A stretch of 64,000 bases of DNA, from NCBI RefSeq assembly GCF_001267885.1, contig NZ_CP012382.1, positions 6,931,001 through 6,995,000 on the forward strand, written 5' to 3'. The position numbers and the translations under genes are program-made. Below, in pieces: positions 18,529 through 29,517 of the stretch. The notes under the pieces were generated by a model. That model was not told the origin of the DNA. It worked only from the letters and a program-made list of their open reading frames with translations, and did no database searches. Origin of the DNA: Streptomyces ambofaciens ATCC 23877 (GTDB lineage Bacteria; Actinomycetota; Actinomycetes; Streptomycetales; Streptomycetaceae). How positions within the stretch are numbered: position 1 is the first letter of the stretch; each line of letters starts with the position of its first letter.

Positions 18529-19929
18529 TCAGTACGTCCAGCGGTAGGCCGCCGCCACCCCGTCGTCGTCGAGCCCGTCGACGGCGTCGATCTCCCCCCG
18601 CCGGACGGCGGTCACCGCGTCGGCGAGGACCGGCCCCAGCGCGGCCCGGAGCACGTCGTCGGCGCCGAACGCCTCGACCGACTCCGCGAGCGACTCCGGC
18701 AGCCGGCGCACACCCCGCGCCGCGGCCTCGGCCGCGTCGTACCGGACCGGGTCGCCGGTGATCTCCTCGGGCAGCGAAGCCGACGACGCGAGCCCGTCCA
18801 GACCGGCGGCGATCACCGAGGTCAGGGCGAGATAGGGATTGGCGGCGAGATCGACCGGCTTCACCTCCAGGTTCGACGCCCGCTCGCGCTCCCCGGCCGT
18901 GCCGGTGACGACCCGCAGGGCGGCCTCACGCGTCTCCCGGCCCCAGGCGGTGAACACCCCCGCCCATTGCGAGGGGCGCAGCCGCAGACGGCTGGCCGGG
19001 CTCGGCGCGGTCAACGCCGTGAGCGCCGGGAGGTGGTCCAGCACGCCCGCCACGAAGGACTCGGCGTCGGCCGTCATGCCGTACCGGCCCGGCCCGCCGG
19101 CGTGCAGGTTCCGCCCCTCGCGCCAGGCGGAGATGTGGAGGTGTCCGCCGTTGCCGACGCCCTGCCCGAGGACCGCGGGGGCGAAGGAGACCCGCAGCCC
19201 GTGCCGCCGGGCCACCGCCCGGATCGTCTGCCGCACCAGCACGCTGCGGTCGGCCGCCGCCACCGGGTCGAGCGCACCCACCGAGATCTCGAACTGCCCC
19301 GCCGCGTACTCGGGGTGCAGCTGGTCCACCTCCACGCCCTGCGCCGCGAGGGCCGCCAGCAGGTCGGCGGCGCAGTCGCTCAGCTCGATCTGCCGGGTGG
19401 CGCCGTACGCGGGGCCCGACACCGCCGGGACGAAGGCGTCGCCGTCCGCGTCTCCGCGGCCCGCGGCCCACTCGATCTCGACGGCGGCCCTGAAGGCGAT
19501 GCCGTGCCGCTCGGCGGCCCGCGTCACCGTCCGGCGCAGCACGGTGCGTCCGCACGCCGGGTGCGGCTCGCCCTCCTGCGTGATCCGGTCGACGGGCGCC
19601 CAGGCCCAGCCGGGCTGTGCCGCCAGGACGGTCAGCCGGTCGAGGTCCGGGTAGAGGCGCAGATCACCGTCGGGGGAGCCGAGGACGTCGGTGGCGACGA
19701 TCGCGTCGTGCGCCAGGAAGGTGTCGAACACCGGTGACATGCCGACGCCCCAGGCCGCCGCCGCGGCGAGCTTCGCGGTGGGGACGGTCTTCACCCGGGC
19801 GATCCCCGCGGTGTCGACGTAGGCCAGCACGACGCCGTGCACGCCCTGCCCGGACAGCTCACCGCTGAGGGCGGTGGCCCGCTCGACCTCACCCGGGCGT
19901 CCGCCGGGGACGGGGTCGCTCTCGCTCAC
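18529..19929 (-). CDS. Glutamine synthetase-like enzyme (gamma-glutamyl ligase type)
   Basis: A 466-residue GS type I-like enzyme. Catalytic landmarks are EIEW, HPEYAAGQFEIS, GNGGHLHIS and RLRPSQWAG. The adenylylation-site region of true GlnA is not recognisable. In Streptomyces such GlnA paralogues glutamylate polyamines or ethanolamine rather than ammonia. The upstream-paired amidohydrolase could remove or recycle the product; together they mirror the fused FluG protein. The exact substrate cannot be told from sequence. Confidence 0.85.
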   Translation of the reverse strand: MSESDPVPGGRPGEVERATALSGELSGQGVHGVVLAYVDTAGIARVKTVPTAKLAAAAAWGVGMSPVFDTFLAHDAIVATDVLGSPDGDLRLYPDLDRLTVLAAQPGWAWAPVDRITQEGEPHPACGRTVLRRTVTRAAERHGIAFRAAVEIEWAAGRGDADGDAFVPAVSGPAYGATRQIELSDCAADLLAALAAQGVEVDQLHPEYAAGQFEISVGALDPVAAADRSVLVRQTIRAVARRHGLRVSFAPAVLGQGVGNGGHLHISAWREGRNLHAGGPGRYGMTADAESFVAGVLDHLPALTALTAPSPASRLRLRPSQWAGVFTAWGRETREAALRVVTGTAGERERASNLEVKPVDLAANPYLALTSVIAAGLDGLASSASLPEEITGDPVRYDAAEAAARGVRRLPESLAESVEAFGADDVLRAALGPVLADAVTAVRRGEIDAVDGLDDDGVAAAYRWTY

Positions 19930-20079
19930 GTCTCGGCTCCTTCACGCGTGCGCCGTCCGACGCGCACCATTGTGCCGTTCGGTGATCAGGCTGTCCGGGT
20001 TTCGCCCGAGGTGCGCACAGGGCGGTGCGCCGGGCGGCGTGCCACGGGGCCTGGTGCCGGAGCCCGCGGTGAGGAGCGG

Positions 20080-20964
20080 TCAGTCCATGGTGGTGGGCTG
20101 CGGCGACGGGGTTCCGCCGTCCAGGACGGTCTTCAGCCGCTCGGTGCCCTGGCGCACCGCCTGCTCCACGGCGGAACCCTGACCACCGTCCAGGCCACCG
20201 CCGGTGACGGTGAGGGCCGAGGTGCCGACGCGTACGGCGGCGATGTCCAGGGTGAGCGTGGCCGGGGCGTCGGCGGCGTCTCCCCGCACCGTCACGTGCA
20301 GGCCCTGCCGGGCGTCGCCGGTCTCGGGCACCGACGCCTCGGTCACCTCGACCGTGCGCTTCCCGCCCGCGGAGTCGGTCGCGGTGAACCGGTCGCACGT
20401 GTCCGGCAGGGTGCCCATCCACTTCAGGCGGGCGTCCAGGCCGGCGCGGTCGTAGCCGGCGACCTGCTCCAGCAGGCGGGAGTCGCCCTGTTCGAAGCCG
20501 GTGAGCGCCGACGGTCCCGACGGCTCGCCCAGCAGGTTGTCGCGGTAGAGCCCGTCGAGCAGTTCCTGGCAGTCCGTCGCGTCGGTCTTCGCGGTGAGGA
20601 AGTCGGACACGTCGACCTCGCCGACGAGCAGCCGGTCGCGCCACTTGTCCGCGTCCTGCACCTGGTTCCAGCCGCCCTCCAGATCGGCCTCGGTGAGCAG
20701 GGCGGCTTTCGCGCCGGACTCGGTGAGGGCGGAGGGCGACGCGCTGGGGGAGCCGGTGGCCGAGCCCGAGGGGGAGCCGGTGGGCGAGTAGGTGGGTGCC
20801 TTCTTCGCCGCGTCCTGCTCGGCGGCCCGGGCCCGGGCGGCGGCGGTGTCCGAGGTCGCCTCCGAGGCGCCGCCCCCGTCCGAGCAGGCCGCCGAGGTCA
20901 GCAGCGCGCCCGCGGCCAGGGCGGCGGCCAGCAGACGGGCGGGGTGGGACGGACGACGGCTCAT
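20080..20964 (-). CDS. Putative secreted lipoprotein
   Basis: A 294-residue predicted lipoprotein. The signal peptide ends in the lipobox LTSAAC with C27 as acylated residue. A Ser/Pro/Gly-rich linker (about residues 57-78, GSPSGSATGSPSASPS) joins a C-terminal globular domain that contains two cysteine pairs candidates (DCQELL, DTCDRF) and resembles uncharacterised Streptomyces sensor-domain-like lipoproteins. Function unknown. It stands alone between the glutamine-synthetase-like gene and an endonuclease gene. Confidence 0.8.
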   Translation of the reverse strand: MSRRPSHPARLLAAALAAGALLTSAACSDGGGASEATSDTAAARARAAEQDAAKKAPTYSPTGSPSGSATGSPSASPSALTESGAKAALLTEADLEGGWNQVQDADKWRDRLLVGEVDVSDFLTAKTDATDCQELLDGLYRDNLLGEPSGPSALTGFEQGDSRLLEQVAGYDRAGLDARLKWMGTLPDTCDRFTATDSAGGKRTVEVTEASVPETGDARQGLHVTVRGDAADAPATLTLDIAAVRVGTSALTVTGGGLDGGQGSAVEQAVRQGTERLKTVLDGGTPSPQPTTMD

Positions 20965-21193
20965 CGCGGGATGCCTCCTGGGACGGGAAACGGTGTCCTC
21001 AGCGCATCACCGCGCCCGCGGACGCACCAGCGCACGGGGCTGTCCGGGTGACCGTGCCGGAACGGCTTCCCACCGGGCCGCCGACCGTGCGCCGACCGAG
21101 GGCTCCTCGCGGCGGTGAGCGGTCGGCGTCCCGTGGCGGTGAGCGGGGGACAGCCGACGGCTACCGGGCGGCGCCGTCACACACCCCCACGGT

Positions 21194-21844
21194 TCAGTCG
21201 GCGTGGTCGAGGGCGTCCCGCGCGACTCCGCGGTCCACCGAGGCGCGGACGAGTGCCGCCGCGAGGACGGCGGGATCGGTCGACCCGGCGAGCTCCAGCA
21301 GGCGGCCGGGGTCGTCGGGCAGGCCGAGCCGCTGCGCACCCTGGAGGGCCTTGCGGTCCAGGTAGGGAGCGATCCCCGGCCAGACCCGCTGGACCTCACG
21401 CAGGAAGATGTCCGCGCCGGTCGGGCCGATCCCGGGGAACTCCTGGAGCAGCCGCCGCGTCTCGGGGACCTCGCCGTCCGCCTGCTCGCGCAGCCGGCGA
21501 AGATCCCCGCCCCACCGCTCGGTCAGCAGTTCGGCGGCGTCGCCGAGCTGGGTGGCGGTCCGCTCGTCGTAGCGCCGGTAGCCGCCCCGGCCGAGGGCGT
21601 CCACCCGCTCCTGCCAGTCGGCGCCGGCCATGCGCCGCGGGTCGCGCAGCCCCGCCTCGTGCAGGGCCCGGGCGGTCGCCACGGCGATCGAGCCGCGGAT
21701 GCGGGCACTGAGCAGATGGGCGAGGACCAGCAGCCGGTACAGCGGCTGCGGGGTGTCCCGCAGCCGGATGCCCGCCTCCTCGGCGTACGTCCGCCCGTGC
21801 GCGTCGAGGAGTTCACGCAGGACACGCCCCGGGTCGCGGCTCAC
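21194..21844 (-). CDS. HhH-GPD superfamily endonuclease-like protein
   Basis: A 216-residue protein of the endonuclease III/HhH-GPD superfamily. LLVLAHLLSARIRGSIAVA is the N-terminal helical part and LLQEFPGIGPTGADIFLREV is the helix-hairpin-helix with the catalytic-side Asp region. The iron-sulphur cysteines of endonuclease III are absent, which is common in this subfamily. The frame is open far upstream, but GTG 21844 starts one base after the stop of the DUF3140 gene and gives the expected length. Confidence 0.82.
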   Translation of the reverse strand: MSRDPGRVLRELLDAHGRTYAEEAGIRLRDTPQPLYRLLVLAHLLSARIRGSIAVATARALHEAGLRDPRRMAGADWQERVDALGRGGYRRYDERTATQLGDAAELLTERWGGDLRRLREQADGEVPETRRLLQEFPGIGPTGADIFLREVQRVWPGIAPYLDRKALQGAQRLGLPDDPGRLLELAGSTDPAVLAAALVRASVDRGVARDALDHAD

Positions 21845-21846
21845 GG

Positions 21847-22179
21847 TCAGGGCTTGAGCGGGTCGTGACCGACTGTCATCAGCCGGTGCCGGAGCCCGGC
21901 GTCCTCGGCGCGGGGCTCGTTCTCCAGGTCGGCCTGCGACGTCACGGTCTCCACGACCTGGCGCATCGCACGGAGGTCGTCCTCCGTCAGGTCGGTGCGC
22001 CGTTTCTGGAGGATCGCGAGGACGTGCCGGCCGAGCGGCGAGCCGGCGTCGTCCGGCAGCGGCTCGGTCAGCTCGCCGGAGTCGCGTACCCGCAGCCAGT
22101 CCGCGAGTTCCGCGGAGGTCATGTTCACCACGCGGTGGAAGTCCTCCCACAGCGCGTCGAGTTCGAGGGCGTCGGCCAT
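21847..22179 (-). CDS. DUF3140 protein
   Basis: A 110-residue DUF3140 protein: FHRVVNMTSAELADWL and GRHVLAILQKRRTDLTEDDL followed by MRQVVETVTSQ are family text, and the end has a short basic/Pro tail. The ADW...SGE region suggests DNA-binding capacity in this family, but no function is established. It is followed, one base after its stop, by the HhH-GPD gene, so they are probably co-transcribed. Confidence 0.82.
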   Translation of the reverse strand: MADALELDALWEDFHRVVNMTSAELADWLRVRDSGELTEPLPDDAGSPLGRHVLAILQKRRTDLTEDDLRAMRQVVETVTSQADLENEPRAEDAGLRHRLMTVGHDPLKP

Positions 22180-22331
22180 CGGGGCCCCTCATTTCGTCGT
22201 GCGTACGTGCGTACTCCGTGGTCGTTCCGTGGGAGCGGAGCGAGGCGTCCGACCCGGGGGAAGGCACGGCCCGGCCGCTCCACGGGGGCGCGGGTGCCCG
22301 TGGGGCAGCAGGTGCAAACGCCGGTGCGTAC

Positions 22332-23141
22332 TCAGCGGGCGAGCACGCCGTCCAGGAAGTCCGTGACGTCCCTGAAGACCTCGGCCCGGTTCGTCTCGTG
22401 GAAGACCTCGTGCCGGGCGCCCGGACAGATCCGCTCGGTCAGGCCGCCGCCGGCGAGCCGCTCGACGCCGACGCGGCTGCCGGGCAGCGGCACCAGCCGG
22501 TCGTCGTCCCCGTGCACCCACAGCAGCGGCAGCCCTCCGACGTCACCGCCCTCGGCCACGGCGCCCAGGGTCCGTACGAACGCCTCCAGCGTCGGCCGCT
22601 TCATCGGGCCGTGCCACACCAGCGGGTCCGCCGCGTACGCCGCACCGACCGCGGGGTCGCGCGAGAGCGCGGCCGGGCTGATCGGGACGTCGGGGATCTC
22701 GTCGTGCGCGAGCAGCCGGCGCGGCAGTTCCCAGTCACCGATGACCGGCCCCGACAGCACGAGCGCGGCGGACCCGCCGGGATGGCGCTGGGCGTAGCGG
22801 GAGGCGATGAGACCGCCCATGGAGTGCCCGATCACGACCAGCGGCAGGTCCGGATGGGCGGTCCGGGCCCGCTCCGCCAGGGTGTGCACGTCGGTGACCA
22901 CGTCCTCGAAGTCCTCGATCAGCACCCGTTCGCCGTCCGACCGCCCGTGTCCGATGTGGTCGACGCCGTACACGGCCGCGCCGTGGTCCGTCAGGACGCC
23001 CGCCACCTCGTCGTAGCGGCCGATGTGCTCGCCGTAGCCGTGCACCAGCAGCGCCACGTACCGGGGCGGCCCGGTGGTCCACTCGCGTGCGGCGAGCCGT
23101 CCCCGCGTTCCGGTCAGGACGTGCTCGTGGGCCTCGGTCAT
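22332..23141 (-). CDS. Alpha/beta hydrolase (monoacylglycerol lipase-like)
   Basis: A 269-residue serine hydrolase of the Hydrolase_4/monoacylglycerol lipase type. HGYGEHIGRYDEVA is the oxyanion-hole region, GHSMGG holds the nucleophile S107, and the WVHGDDDRLVP and ARHEVFHETNR segments carry the acid and histidine of the triad. No signal peptide. It diverges from the thiolase gene and may share a regulatory gap with it. Confidence 0.9.
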   Translation of the reverse strand: MTEAHEHVLTGTRGRLAAREWTTGPPRYVALLVHGYGEHIGRYDEVAGVLTDHGAAVYGVDHIGHGRSDGERVLIEDFEDVVTDVHTLAERARTAHPDLPLVVIGHSMGGLIASRYAQRHPGGSAALVLSGPVIGDWELPRRLLAHDEIPDVPISPAALSRDPAVGAAYAADPLVWHGPMKRPTLEAFVRTLGAVAEGGDVGGLPLLWVHGDDDRLVPLPGSRVGVERLAGGGLTERICPGARHEVFHETNRAEVFRDVTDFLDGVLAR

Positions 23142-23217
23142 GGCTGCTCCGGCCGGGTCGGTGAAGGTCGTCCGAGGATCTTCCCAGGGAGGGCGCCGAC
23201 GGTCTATAGTCCAAAAC

Positions 23218-23228
23218 TAGCAGTGCTA
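23218..23228. promoter_or_regulatory. Palindromic candidate operator between divergent genes
   Basis: TAGCAGTGCTA is a perfect 5-1-5 palindrome in an AT-rich patch (23205-23236) of the otherwise GC-rich gap between the hydrolase (minus strand) and the thiolase (plus strand). TetR-family repressors of fatty-acid genes bind dyads of this size. No regulator gene is adjacent. Confidence 0.4.
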
Positions 23229-23337
23229 ATTAATGTGTGGTCCTCCATGGGGCCCGGATCACGGGTCCGGAGCCGTGGAGGCCGGCCGGACGGTGGTGTG
23301 CCGCCCGGCGACCGAGCGACGACGGTCAGGAGCTCTT

Positions 23338-24525
<1,188 letters not shown>

Positions 24526-24582
24526 CCGGCCGCGTACGCCACCCCACCCGCAGAGCCGCAGCAAGGAACGGAGCAACACTCC

Positions 24583-26094
24583 ATGGCAACCCTCTCCGTC
24601 GCCGCCGTCCTCGCCGAGAACGCCCGGCGCCGTCCCGACAAGGAGGCGCTGGTCGAGGGCGACCTGCGGCTGACCTTCGCCGAGGTGTGGCGGCGGGCCC
24701 GGGCCCAGGCCGGCGCCCTCACCGGCCTGGGTGTGCGGCCGGGGGACCGGGTCGCGCTGATGGCGCCCAACACCGCCGAGTTCCCGCAGGCGTACTACGC
24801 GATCGCCGCGATGGGCGGCGTCGTCGTCCCGGTCCACCTGCTGCTGTCGGCGGGCGAGGTCGAGCACGTCCTGCGCGACAGCGGCGCCACCCTGCTGCTG
24901 TGCCACCCCGCCCAGGCGGAGACCGGAGCGGCCGCCGCGCGGGAGGCGGGCGTGCGGATGGTCGCCCTCGGTGAGGAGTTCGAGAAGCTGGCGGCGGACG
25001 CCGAACCGCTGCACTCGTACGTCACCCGCGACGCCGACGACCCGGCCGTCGTCTTCTACACGAGCGGCACCACCGGCGTCCCCAAGGGCGCGGTGCTCAG
25101 TCACTTCAACCTGGTCATGAACGCGACCGTCAACGCCTTCGACGCCAACGACATCCGGCCCGACGACATCGCGCTCGGTGCCCTGCCGCTCTTCCACGCC
25201 TTCGGCCAGACGGTCTCCCTGAACTCCACCTGGCGCGCCGGGGCCACCCTCGTCCTGCTGCCGCGCTTCGACGCCGCGCGGGCGATCGACCTGATGGTGA
25301 AGGAGAAGGTCAACACCTTCCACGGCGTGCCGACCATGTTCGTCGCCCTCGCCGCCGCGGCGGGTGGCGCCGACGCCCTGCCCGGCCTGCGCGTGTGCGT
25401 CTCCGGCGGTGCCTCCCTGCCCGTCGCCGTGCTGGAGCGGTTCGAGGAGGCGTTCGGCGCGAAGATCTACGAGGGGTACGGGCTGTCCGAGACCTCCCCG
25501 GCGGCGGCCGTGAACCAGCCCGTGTTCGGGGCCAGGCCCGGCACCATCGGCCACCCCCTGTGGGGCGTGGACGTGGAGATCGCCCGCGCCGAGGTCGAGG
25601 GGCGGGTCGAACTGCTGCCGCCCGGGGAGCTGGGCGAGGTCGTCGTCCGCGGCCACAACGTCTTCTCCGGCTACCTGGGCCGTCCCGAGGCCACCGCCGA
25701 GGCGCTCGTCGACGGCTGGTTCCGCACCGGGGACCTCGGCACCAAGGACGACGAGGGGTTCCTGAGGATCGTCGACCGCAAGAAGGACGTCATCATCCGG
25801 GGCGGTTACAACGTCTATCCGCGGGAGGTCGAGGAGGTGCTGACGCGTCACCCCGGCATCGCGCAGGTCGCCGTCATCGGGCTCCCGGACGAGCTGCACG
25901 GCGAGGAGGTGTGCGCCGTGGTCGTCCCCGCGCCGGACGCCCCGCGGGACGCCGTCGGGATCACCGAGTGGTCCAAGCAGTACCTCGGCAAGTACAAGTA
26001 CCCGCGCCGTGTGGAGTTCGCGGACGAGTTGCCGCTCGGCCCCAGCATGAAGGTGCTCAAGCGGGAGCTGCGCGTGCGGTACGCGGGAGGCTAG
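24583..26094 (+). CDS. Long-chain fatty-acid--CoA ligase-like AMP-forming enzyme
   Basis: A 503-residue member of the AMP-dependent synthetase and ligase family. FYTSGTTGVPKGAVLSH is the P-loop (A3) motif, YEGYGLSETSP the A5 motif, GWFRTGDLGTKDDEGFLRIV the A7/A8 region, and GPSMKVLKREL carries the catalytic lysine. The start ATG 24583 is preceded by AAGGAACGGAG. It follows the thiolase by 57 bases and ends at a bidirectional hairpin. Confidence 0.9.
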   Translation: MATLSVAAVLAENARRRPDKEALVEGDLRLTFAEVWRRARAQAGALTGLGVRPGDRVALMAPNTAEFPQAYYAIAAMGGVVVPVHLLLSAGEVEHVLRDSGATLLLCHPAQAETGAAAAREAGVRMVALGEEFEKLAADAEPLHSYVTRDADDPAVVFYTSGTTGVPKGAVLSHFNLVMNATVNAFDANDIRPDDIALGALPLFHAFGQTVSLNSTWRAGATLVLLPRFDAARAIDLMVKEKVNTFHGVPTMFVALAAAAGGADALPGLRVCVSGGASLPVAVLERFEEAFGAKIYEGYGLSETSPAAAVNQPVFGARPGTIGHPLWGVDVEIARAEVEGRVELLPPGELGEVVVRGHNVFSGYLGRPEATAEALVDGWFRTGDLGTKDDEGFLRIVDRKKDVIIRGGYNVYPREVEEVLTRHPGIAQVAVIGLPDELHGEEVCAVVVPAPDAPRDAVGITEWSKQYLGKYKYPRRVEFADELPLGPSMKVLKRELRVRYAGG

Positions 26095-26103
26095 ACGTGG
26101 CGG

Positions 26104-26135
26104 CCCGCCCCGGACCCGTCGGGGGCCGGGGCGGG
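26104..26135. terminator. Bidirectional hairpin between convergent genes
   Basis: CCCGCCCCGG (26104-26113) pairs perfectly with CCGGGGCGGG (26126-26135). It lies in the 67-base gap between the plus-strand acyl-CoA ligase and the minus-strand MinD-like gene and can serve both. Confidence 0.6.
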
Positions 26136-26161
26136 GCGGGGTCCTCCGTGGTGTGGCCGGG

Positions 26162-28480
26162 TCAGCCCCACGCGGGGGCGGCGAACATGCTGGCCGCGTT
26201 GTATCCCGAGTGGGGATAGGTGGCGCCCCAGCTCACGGCCTCGGGCTGGCTGCGGGGGAAGTCCGCGGCGACCAGCGTCGCCAGGTCGAAGTAGGCCTCG
26301 CGGGTCCGCGGCTTCATCCGCTCCAGGTCGACCTCCGCGCCCGTGGCGAGGTGCTCGTCGAACGGGATCATGACCACGCCCCGGCAGCGGGCCCGGAAGT
26401 GGTCCAGGACGTCGTTCACCTTGACCATCTTGCTCTTCTTGCGGGCCTCGGAGATCACCGTGATGCTCCGCTGCACGAGGTCCTCGTAGTGGTGGGCGTT
26501 GAGCCAGTCCAGGGTGGTGCTGGCGCTGGTGGCGCCGTCCACGCTCGGCGTGGCGACCACGATCAGCTGGTCGGCGTGGTCCAGGACGGCGCGCATCGCG
26601 CTGTGCAGCAGGCCGGTTCCCGAGTCGGTCAGGATGATCGGGTAGTGCTGCCCGAGGCAGCCGACCACCTGCCGGTAGTCCTCGTCGTTGAACGCGGTGG
26701 ACAGCGTGGGATCGGCCTCGTTGGCGAGGATCTCCAGCCCGCTCGGGGACTGGGAGGTGAAGCGCCGTACCGCCATGTAGTTGTCGAGGGCCGGGATCTC
26801 GGCCACCAGATCGCGGATCGTGGCGCCGGTCTCCCGGCGCACCCGGCGGCTGAGCGTGCCCGCGTCGGGGTTCGCGTCGATGGCGACGACCCGGTCCTGG
26901 CGCTCGGTGGCGAGCATGGCACCCAGGGCGGTCGTCGTGGTCGTCTTGCCCACACCGCCCTTGAGGCTGATGACAGCGATCTTGTGGCACTTCATCACCG
27001 GCGTGCGGAGGATGGCCAGCTTCTGCTCGCGCTCGCGCTCCGCGGACCTGCCGATGATCTTCAGGCGGCTGAGGCCCCGACGGTCGCCCGACCGGCCGCG
27101 CAGCAGGCGGTCGGAGGAGAGCTCGACCGCGGCGCTGTGACCGATGCGGCCGGAGTCCGCGGGCGGCCACAGCGCGGGGTTGTGGGGCGCCGGCGGACGC
27201 AGGTGCGGCGGCGCCGCGGAGGCGCCCTGCGGCAGGTGCACCCGTCCCGCGTAGGGAGTGGACAGGGGCTGCGCGCCGACGCCGTGCATGACGGGTACCG
27301 CGGGGTGGTGTTCCGCCGCGCCGGGGTGCGGCACGGCCTGGTGGGCGGCCGGGACGGCGGGGCCGGGCTCGGTCGGCGCGGCGCTCCGGGACCCGTCGGC
27401 GGCGTACGCGCCGGGGGCCGGCGGGGACGTGGCCGGACCCGTCGGCGCCGTCTCCACCCCTGGCGGCGGCGAGCTGTCGGCAGAGGTGTCGCGATCGGTG
27501 GTCACGATGAGTCCTTTCGAGAAGACGGTGAATCCGTCGGGCACCGGGACGGTGACGCGTCGACGGTCGTGCTCCTTGGCCGGCAGCACGGTCCTGCTGC
27601 CGGCCCGATGACCTGGGTCCTCGGCGCCGCGGAGACCGCCGGCCGGAACGGGGGTGAGTGCCGGCCGGCCGGAGGTCAGGCCCCTGAGCGGCGGTTCGGG
27701 CGAGCCGACGATCGTGGGACGGCCGAGACCACGCGCGAAGCGGTGTGCCCGGGGCCCCGCGGGGGCGAGCGCGGGAGGCCCGCCGGGCCCCGCGGGGAGG
27801 GCGAGCGGTACGTGCTCCCTCCGGCGCAGGACGGCCGGGGCCGTGCCGTCCGCTGCGGGGCCGACGGCCCGCATCGGTTTCGGCGGCGTGATCAGGGGGA
27901 TCGGCGGGTCCGCGCGGACGAGGGTGCCGTCCTCGGCGAACGTCAGGCCCATGGATATGAACTGGGCCGCCGTCAGGACCTGCTTGTCCCCGCGCCGGAC
28001 GAGCGCCGCGAGAGGAACGGCCCGGGCGTCGCCGTCGTGGGGCCCGGCCGACATCGCGTGCGCCGCCGGGCGGAGCCGTCCGGCCTGCACGGTCCGCTGG
28101 ACGTCCGGCGGGACCTCGAGCCGGCTGCGCACGCGGAACTGGCCCGCCTTGAGGCTCTCCGTCCGCTGGAGCTGCACCTTCAACGGACCGACAAAGGCAT
28201 ATTGTTGCTGGTCGGCGTAGTCGCGCAGCTTCTGGACCAGATCCTCACCGATCATGACGAGGCACGCGCTGTACAGCTCGTGGTCGCCCGGACTGAGCTC
28301 CACGATGAAGCCGTTGGGTGCGATGGTGGTGTCCCGGTTCCAGATTCTGGCGTTGACGTCGCATTCGCGCCGCAGTGCTCCGATGAACTCCATGGGCTGG
28401 ACCGCGGACTTGAAGACCTTGGCGAAAGTGCCGTTGATCAGAGACTCGAAACGCTGTTCGATCTTGGTGAGCGTTCTCAC
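26162..28480 (-). CDS. DUF3662 domain fused to MinD/ParA-like ATPase
   Basis: One open frame of 772 residues joins two proteins usually separate. Residues 1 to about 120 match the DUF3662 (FhaA N-terminal) domain: [40 protein letters not shown]. No forkhead-associated domain follows. After a disordered Pro/Ala linker comes a MinD/ParA-type ATPase with deviant Walker [15 protein letters not shown] and text typical of the Streptomyces secretion-associated MinD proteins. Start GTG 28480 has a GGAGG at 28487-28491. A second, well-formed start (GTG 27505) inside the frame would give the 447-residue MinD part alone. A full-length fusion and a short form may both be made. Confidence 0.8.
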   Translation of the reverse strand: MRTLTKIEQRFESLINGTFAKVFKSAVQPMEFIGALRRECDVNARIWNRDTTIAPNGFIVELSPGDHELYSACLVMIGEDLVQKLRDYADQQQYAFVGPLKVQLQRTESLKAGQFRVRSRLEVPPDVQRTVQAGRLRPAAHAMSAGPHDGDARAVPLAALVRRGDKQVLTAAQFISMGLTFAEDGTLVRADPPIPLITPPKPMRAVGPAADGTAPAVLRRREHVPLALPAGPGGPPALAPAGPRAHRFARGLGRPTIVGSPEPPLRGLTSGRPALTPVPAGGLRGAEDPGHRAGSRTVLPAKEHDRRRVTVPVPDGFTVFSKGLIVTTDRDTSADSSPPPGVETAPTGPATSPPAPGAYAADGSRSAAPTEPGPAVPAAHQAVPHPGAAEHHPAVPVMHGVGAQPLSTPYAGRVHLPQGASAAPPHLRPPAPHNPALWPPADSGRIGHSAAVELSSDRLLRGRSGDRRGLSRLKIIGRSAEREREQKLAILRTPVMKCHKIAVISLKGGVGKTTTTTALGAMLATERQDRVVAIDANPDAGTLSRRVRRETGATIRDLVAEIPALDNYMAVRRFTSQSPSGLEILANEADPTLSTAFNDEDYRQVVGCLGQHYPIILTDSGTGLLHSAMRAVLDHADQLIVVATPSVDGATSASTTLDWLNAHHYEDLVQRSITVISEARKKSKMVKVNDVLDHFRARCRGVVMIPFDEHLATGAEVDLERMKPRTREAYFDLATLVAADFPRSQPEAVSWGATYPHSGYNAASMFAAPAWG
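27503..27515 (-). promoter_or_regulatory. Internal ribosome binding site and GTG start within the DUF3662-MinD frame
   Basis: On the minus strand GAAAGGACTCATCGTG places AAAGGA 6 bases before GTG 27505, in frame with the ATPase. Downstream translation begins [16 protein letters not shown], a typical linker start of stand-alone MinD-like proteins. This decides whether the locus encodes one or two proteins. Confidence 0.55.
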
Positions 28481-28727
28481 TGCGGCCTCCGAAATGCCGA
28501 TCTGCCGCAATGCAGTCAGAAGGGGCGAGGGTGACAGATAATACGTATATAGCCACGTTCGGTGACCGGCGTCGGTGTGTCGCCGCAATTCACCGGATCG
28601 GTCGCAAAGTCCCTTGTCGCGTCGGTCGTGACGCCCCGCGCGCGGCCGGTCCCGGATGCCGCGACCTGGCCCTCCGGCCGGGCCGGGAGCGAGCCTCCGT
28701 CAGGTGCGCATAGCATCGATCTTCGCC

Positions 28728-29501
28728 ATGGACACGATGACACTGTGGAACCTCACCGGCTGGGAGTTCGCCGCACTCGCCTTCGCGGCACTGCTCGTCG
28801 GCTTCTCCAAGACCGCCGTGAGCGGGGCCAACACGGTCAGCCTCGCGATCTTCGCGATGGTCCTGCCCGCGCGCGCCTCCACCGGCATCCTGCTGCCGGT
28901 CCTCATCGCCGGTGACCTGCTGGCGGTCCTCACCTACCGGCGGCACGCACACTGGCCCACGCTGTGGCGGCTGTTCCCGGCGGTCGCGGCCGGCGTGGTC
29001 GTCGGCACCGTCTTCCTCGTGTGGGCGAACGACGCGATCGTACGGACGTCGATCGGCGCTATCCTGCTGCTGATGGCCGCGGTGACGGTACGGCGCCGAC
29101 GGCGGGCGGGCCCGGACGGGCGACCGGGTGAGGCCACACCCACCACGGGTCGGGCCAGGGCCCGCTCCTACGGCGTCCTGGGCGGCTTCACCACCATGGT
29201 GGCCAACGCGGGCGGTCCGGTGATGTCGATGTACCTGCTCTCCGCCGGCTTCCGGAAGCTCGGCTTCCTGGGCACGTCGGCCTTCTTCTTCCTGATCGTC
29301 AATGTCGCCAAGCTGCCCTTCAGCGCCGGCCTGGGCCTGATCGACGGCCGTTCGCTGCTGCTCGACGCCGCGCTCCTGGTGTTCGTGGTGCCCGGTGCCC
29401 TCCTCGGCACGTGGGCCGTGGGCAGGATCGACCAGCTCCTGTTCGAGCGCCTGGTGATCGCGGCGACCGTGCTGGGCGGCCTCCAGCTGCTGCTGGGCTG
29501 A
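28728..29501 (+). CDS. TSUP family (TauE/SafE-like) transporter
   Basis: A 257-residue membrane protein of the TauE/SafE family with about 8 helices. LLVGFSKTAVSGANTVSLAIFA and the late VANAGGPVMSMYLLSAGFRKLGFLGTSAFFF repeat are the two inverted family motifs. Such proteins export sulfite, sulfonates or other anions. Start ATG 28728 is likely; a second Met is three residues on. cobK begins 16 bases after it. Confidence 0.88.
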   Translation: MDTMTLWNLTGWEFAALAFAALLVGFSKTAVSGANTVSLAIFAMVLPARASTGILLPVLIAGDLLAVLTYRRHAHWPTLWRLFPAVAAGVVVGTVFLVWANDAIVRTSIGAILLLMAAVTVRRRRRAGPDGRPGEATPTTGRARARSYGVLGGFTTMVANAGGPVMSMYLLSAGFRKLGFLGTSAFFFLIVNVAKLPFSAGLGLIDGRSLLLDAALLVFVVPGALLGTWAVGRIDQLLFERLVIAATVLGGLQLLLG

Positions 29502-29517
29502 CCCGTAGCCTCGACCC

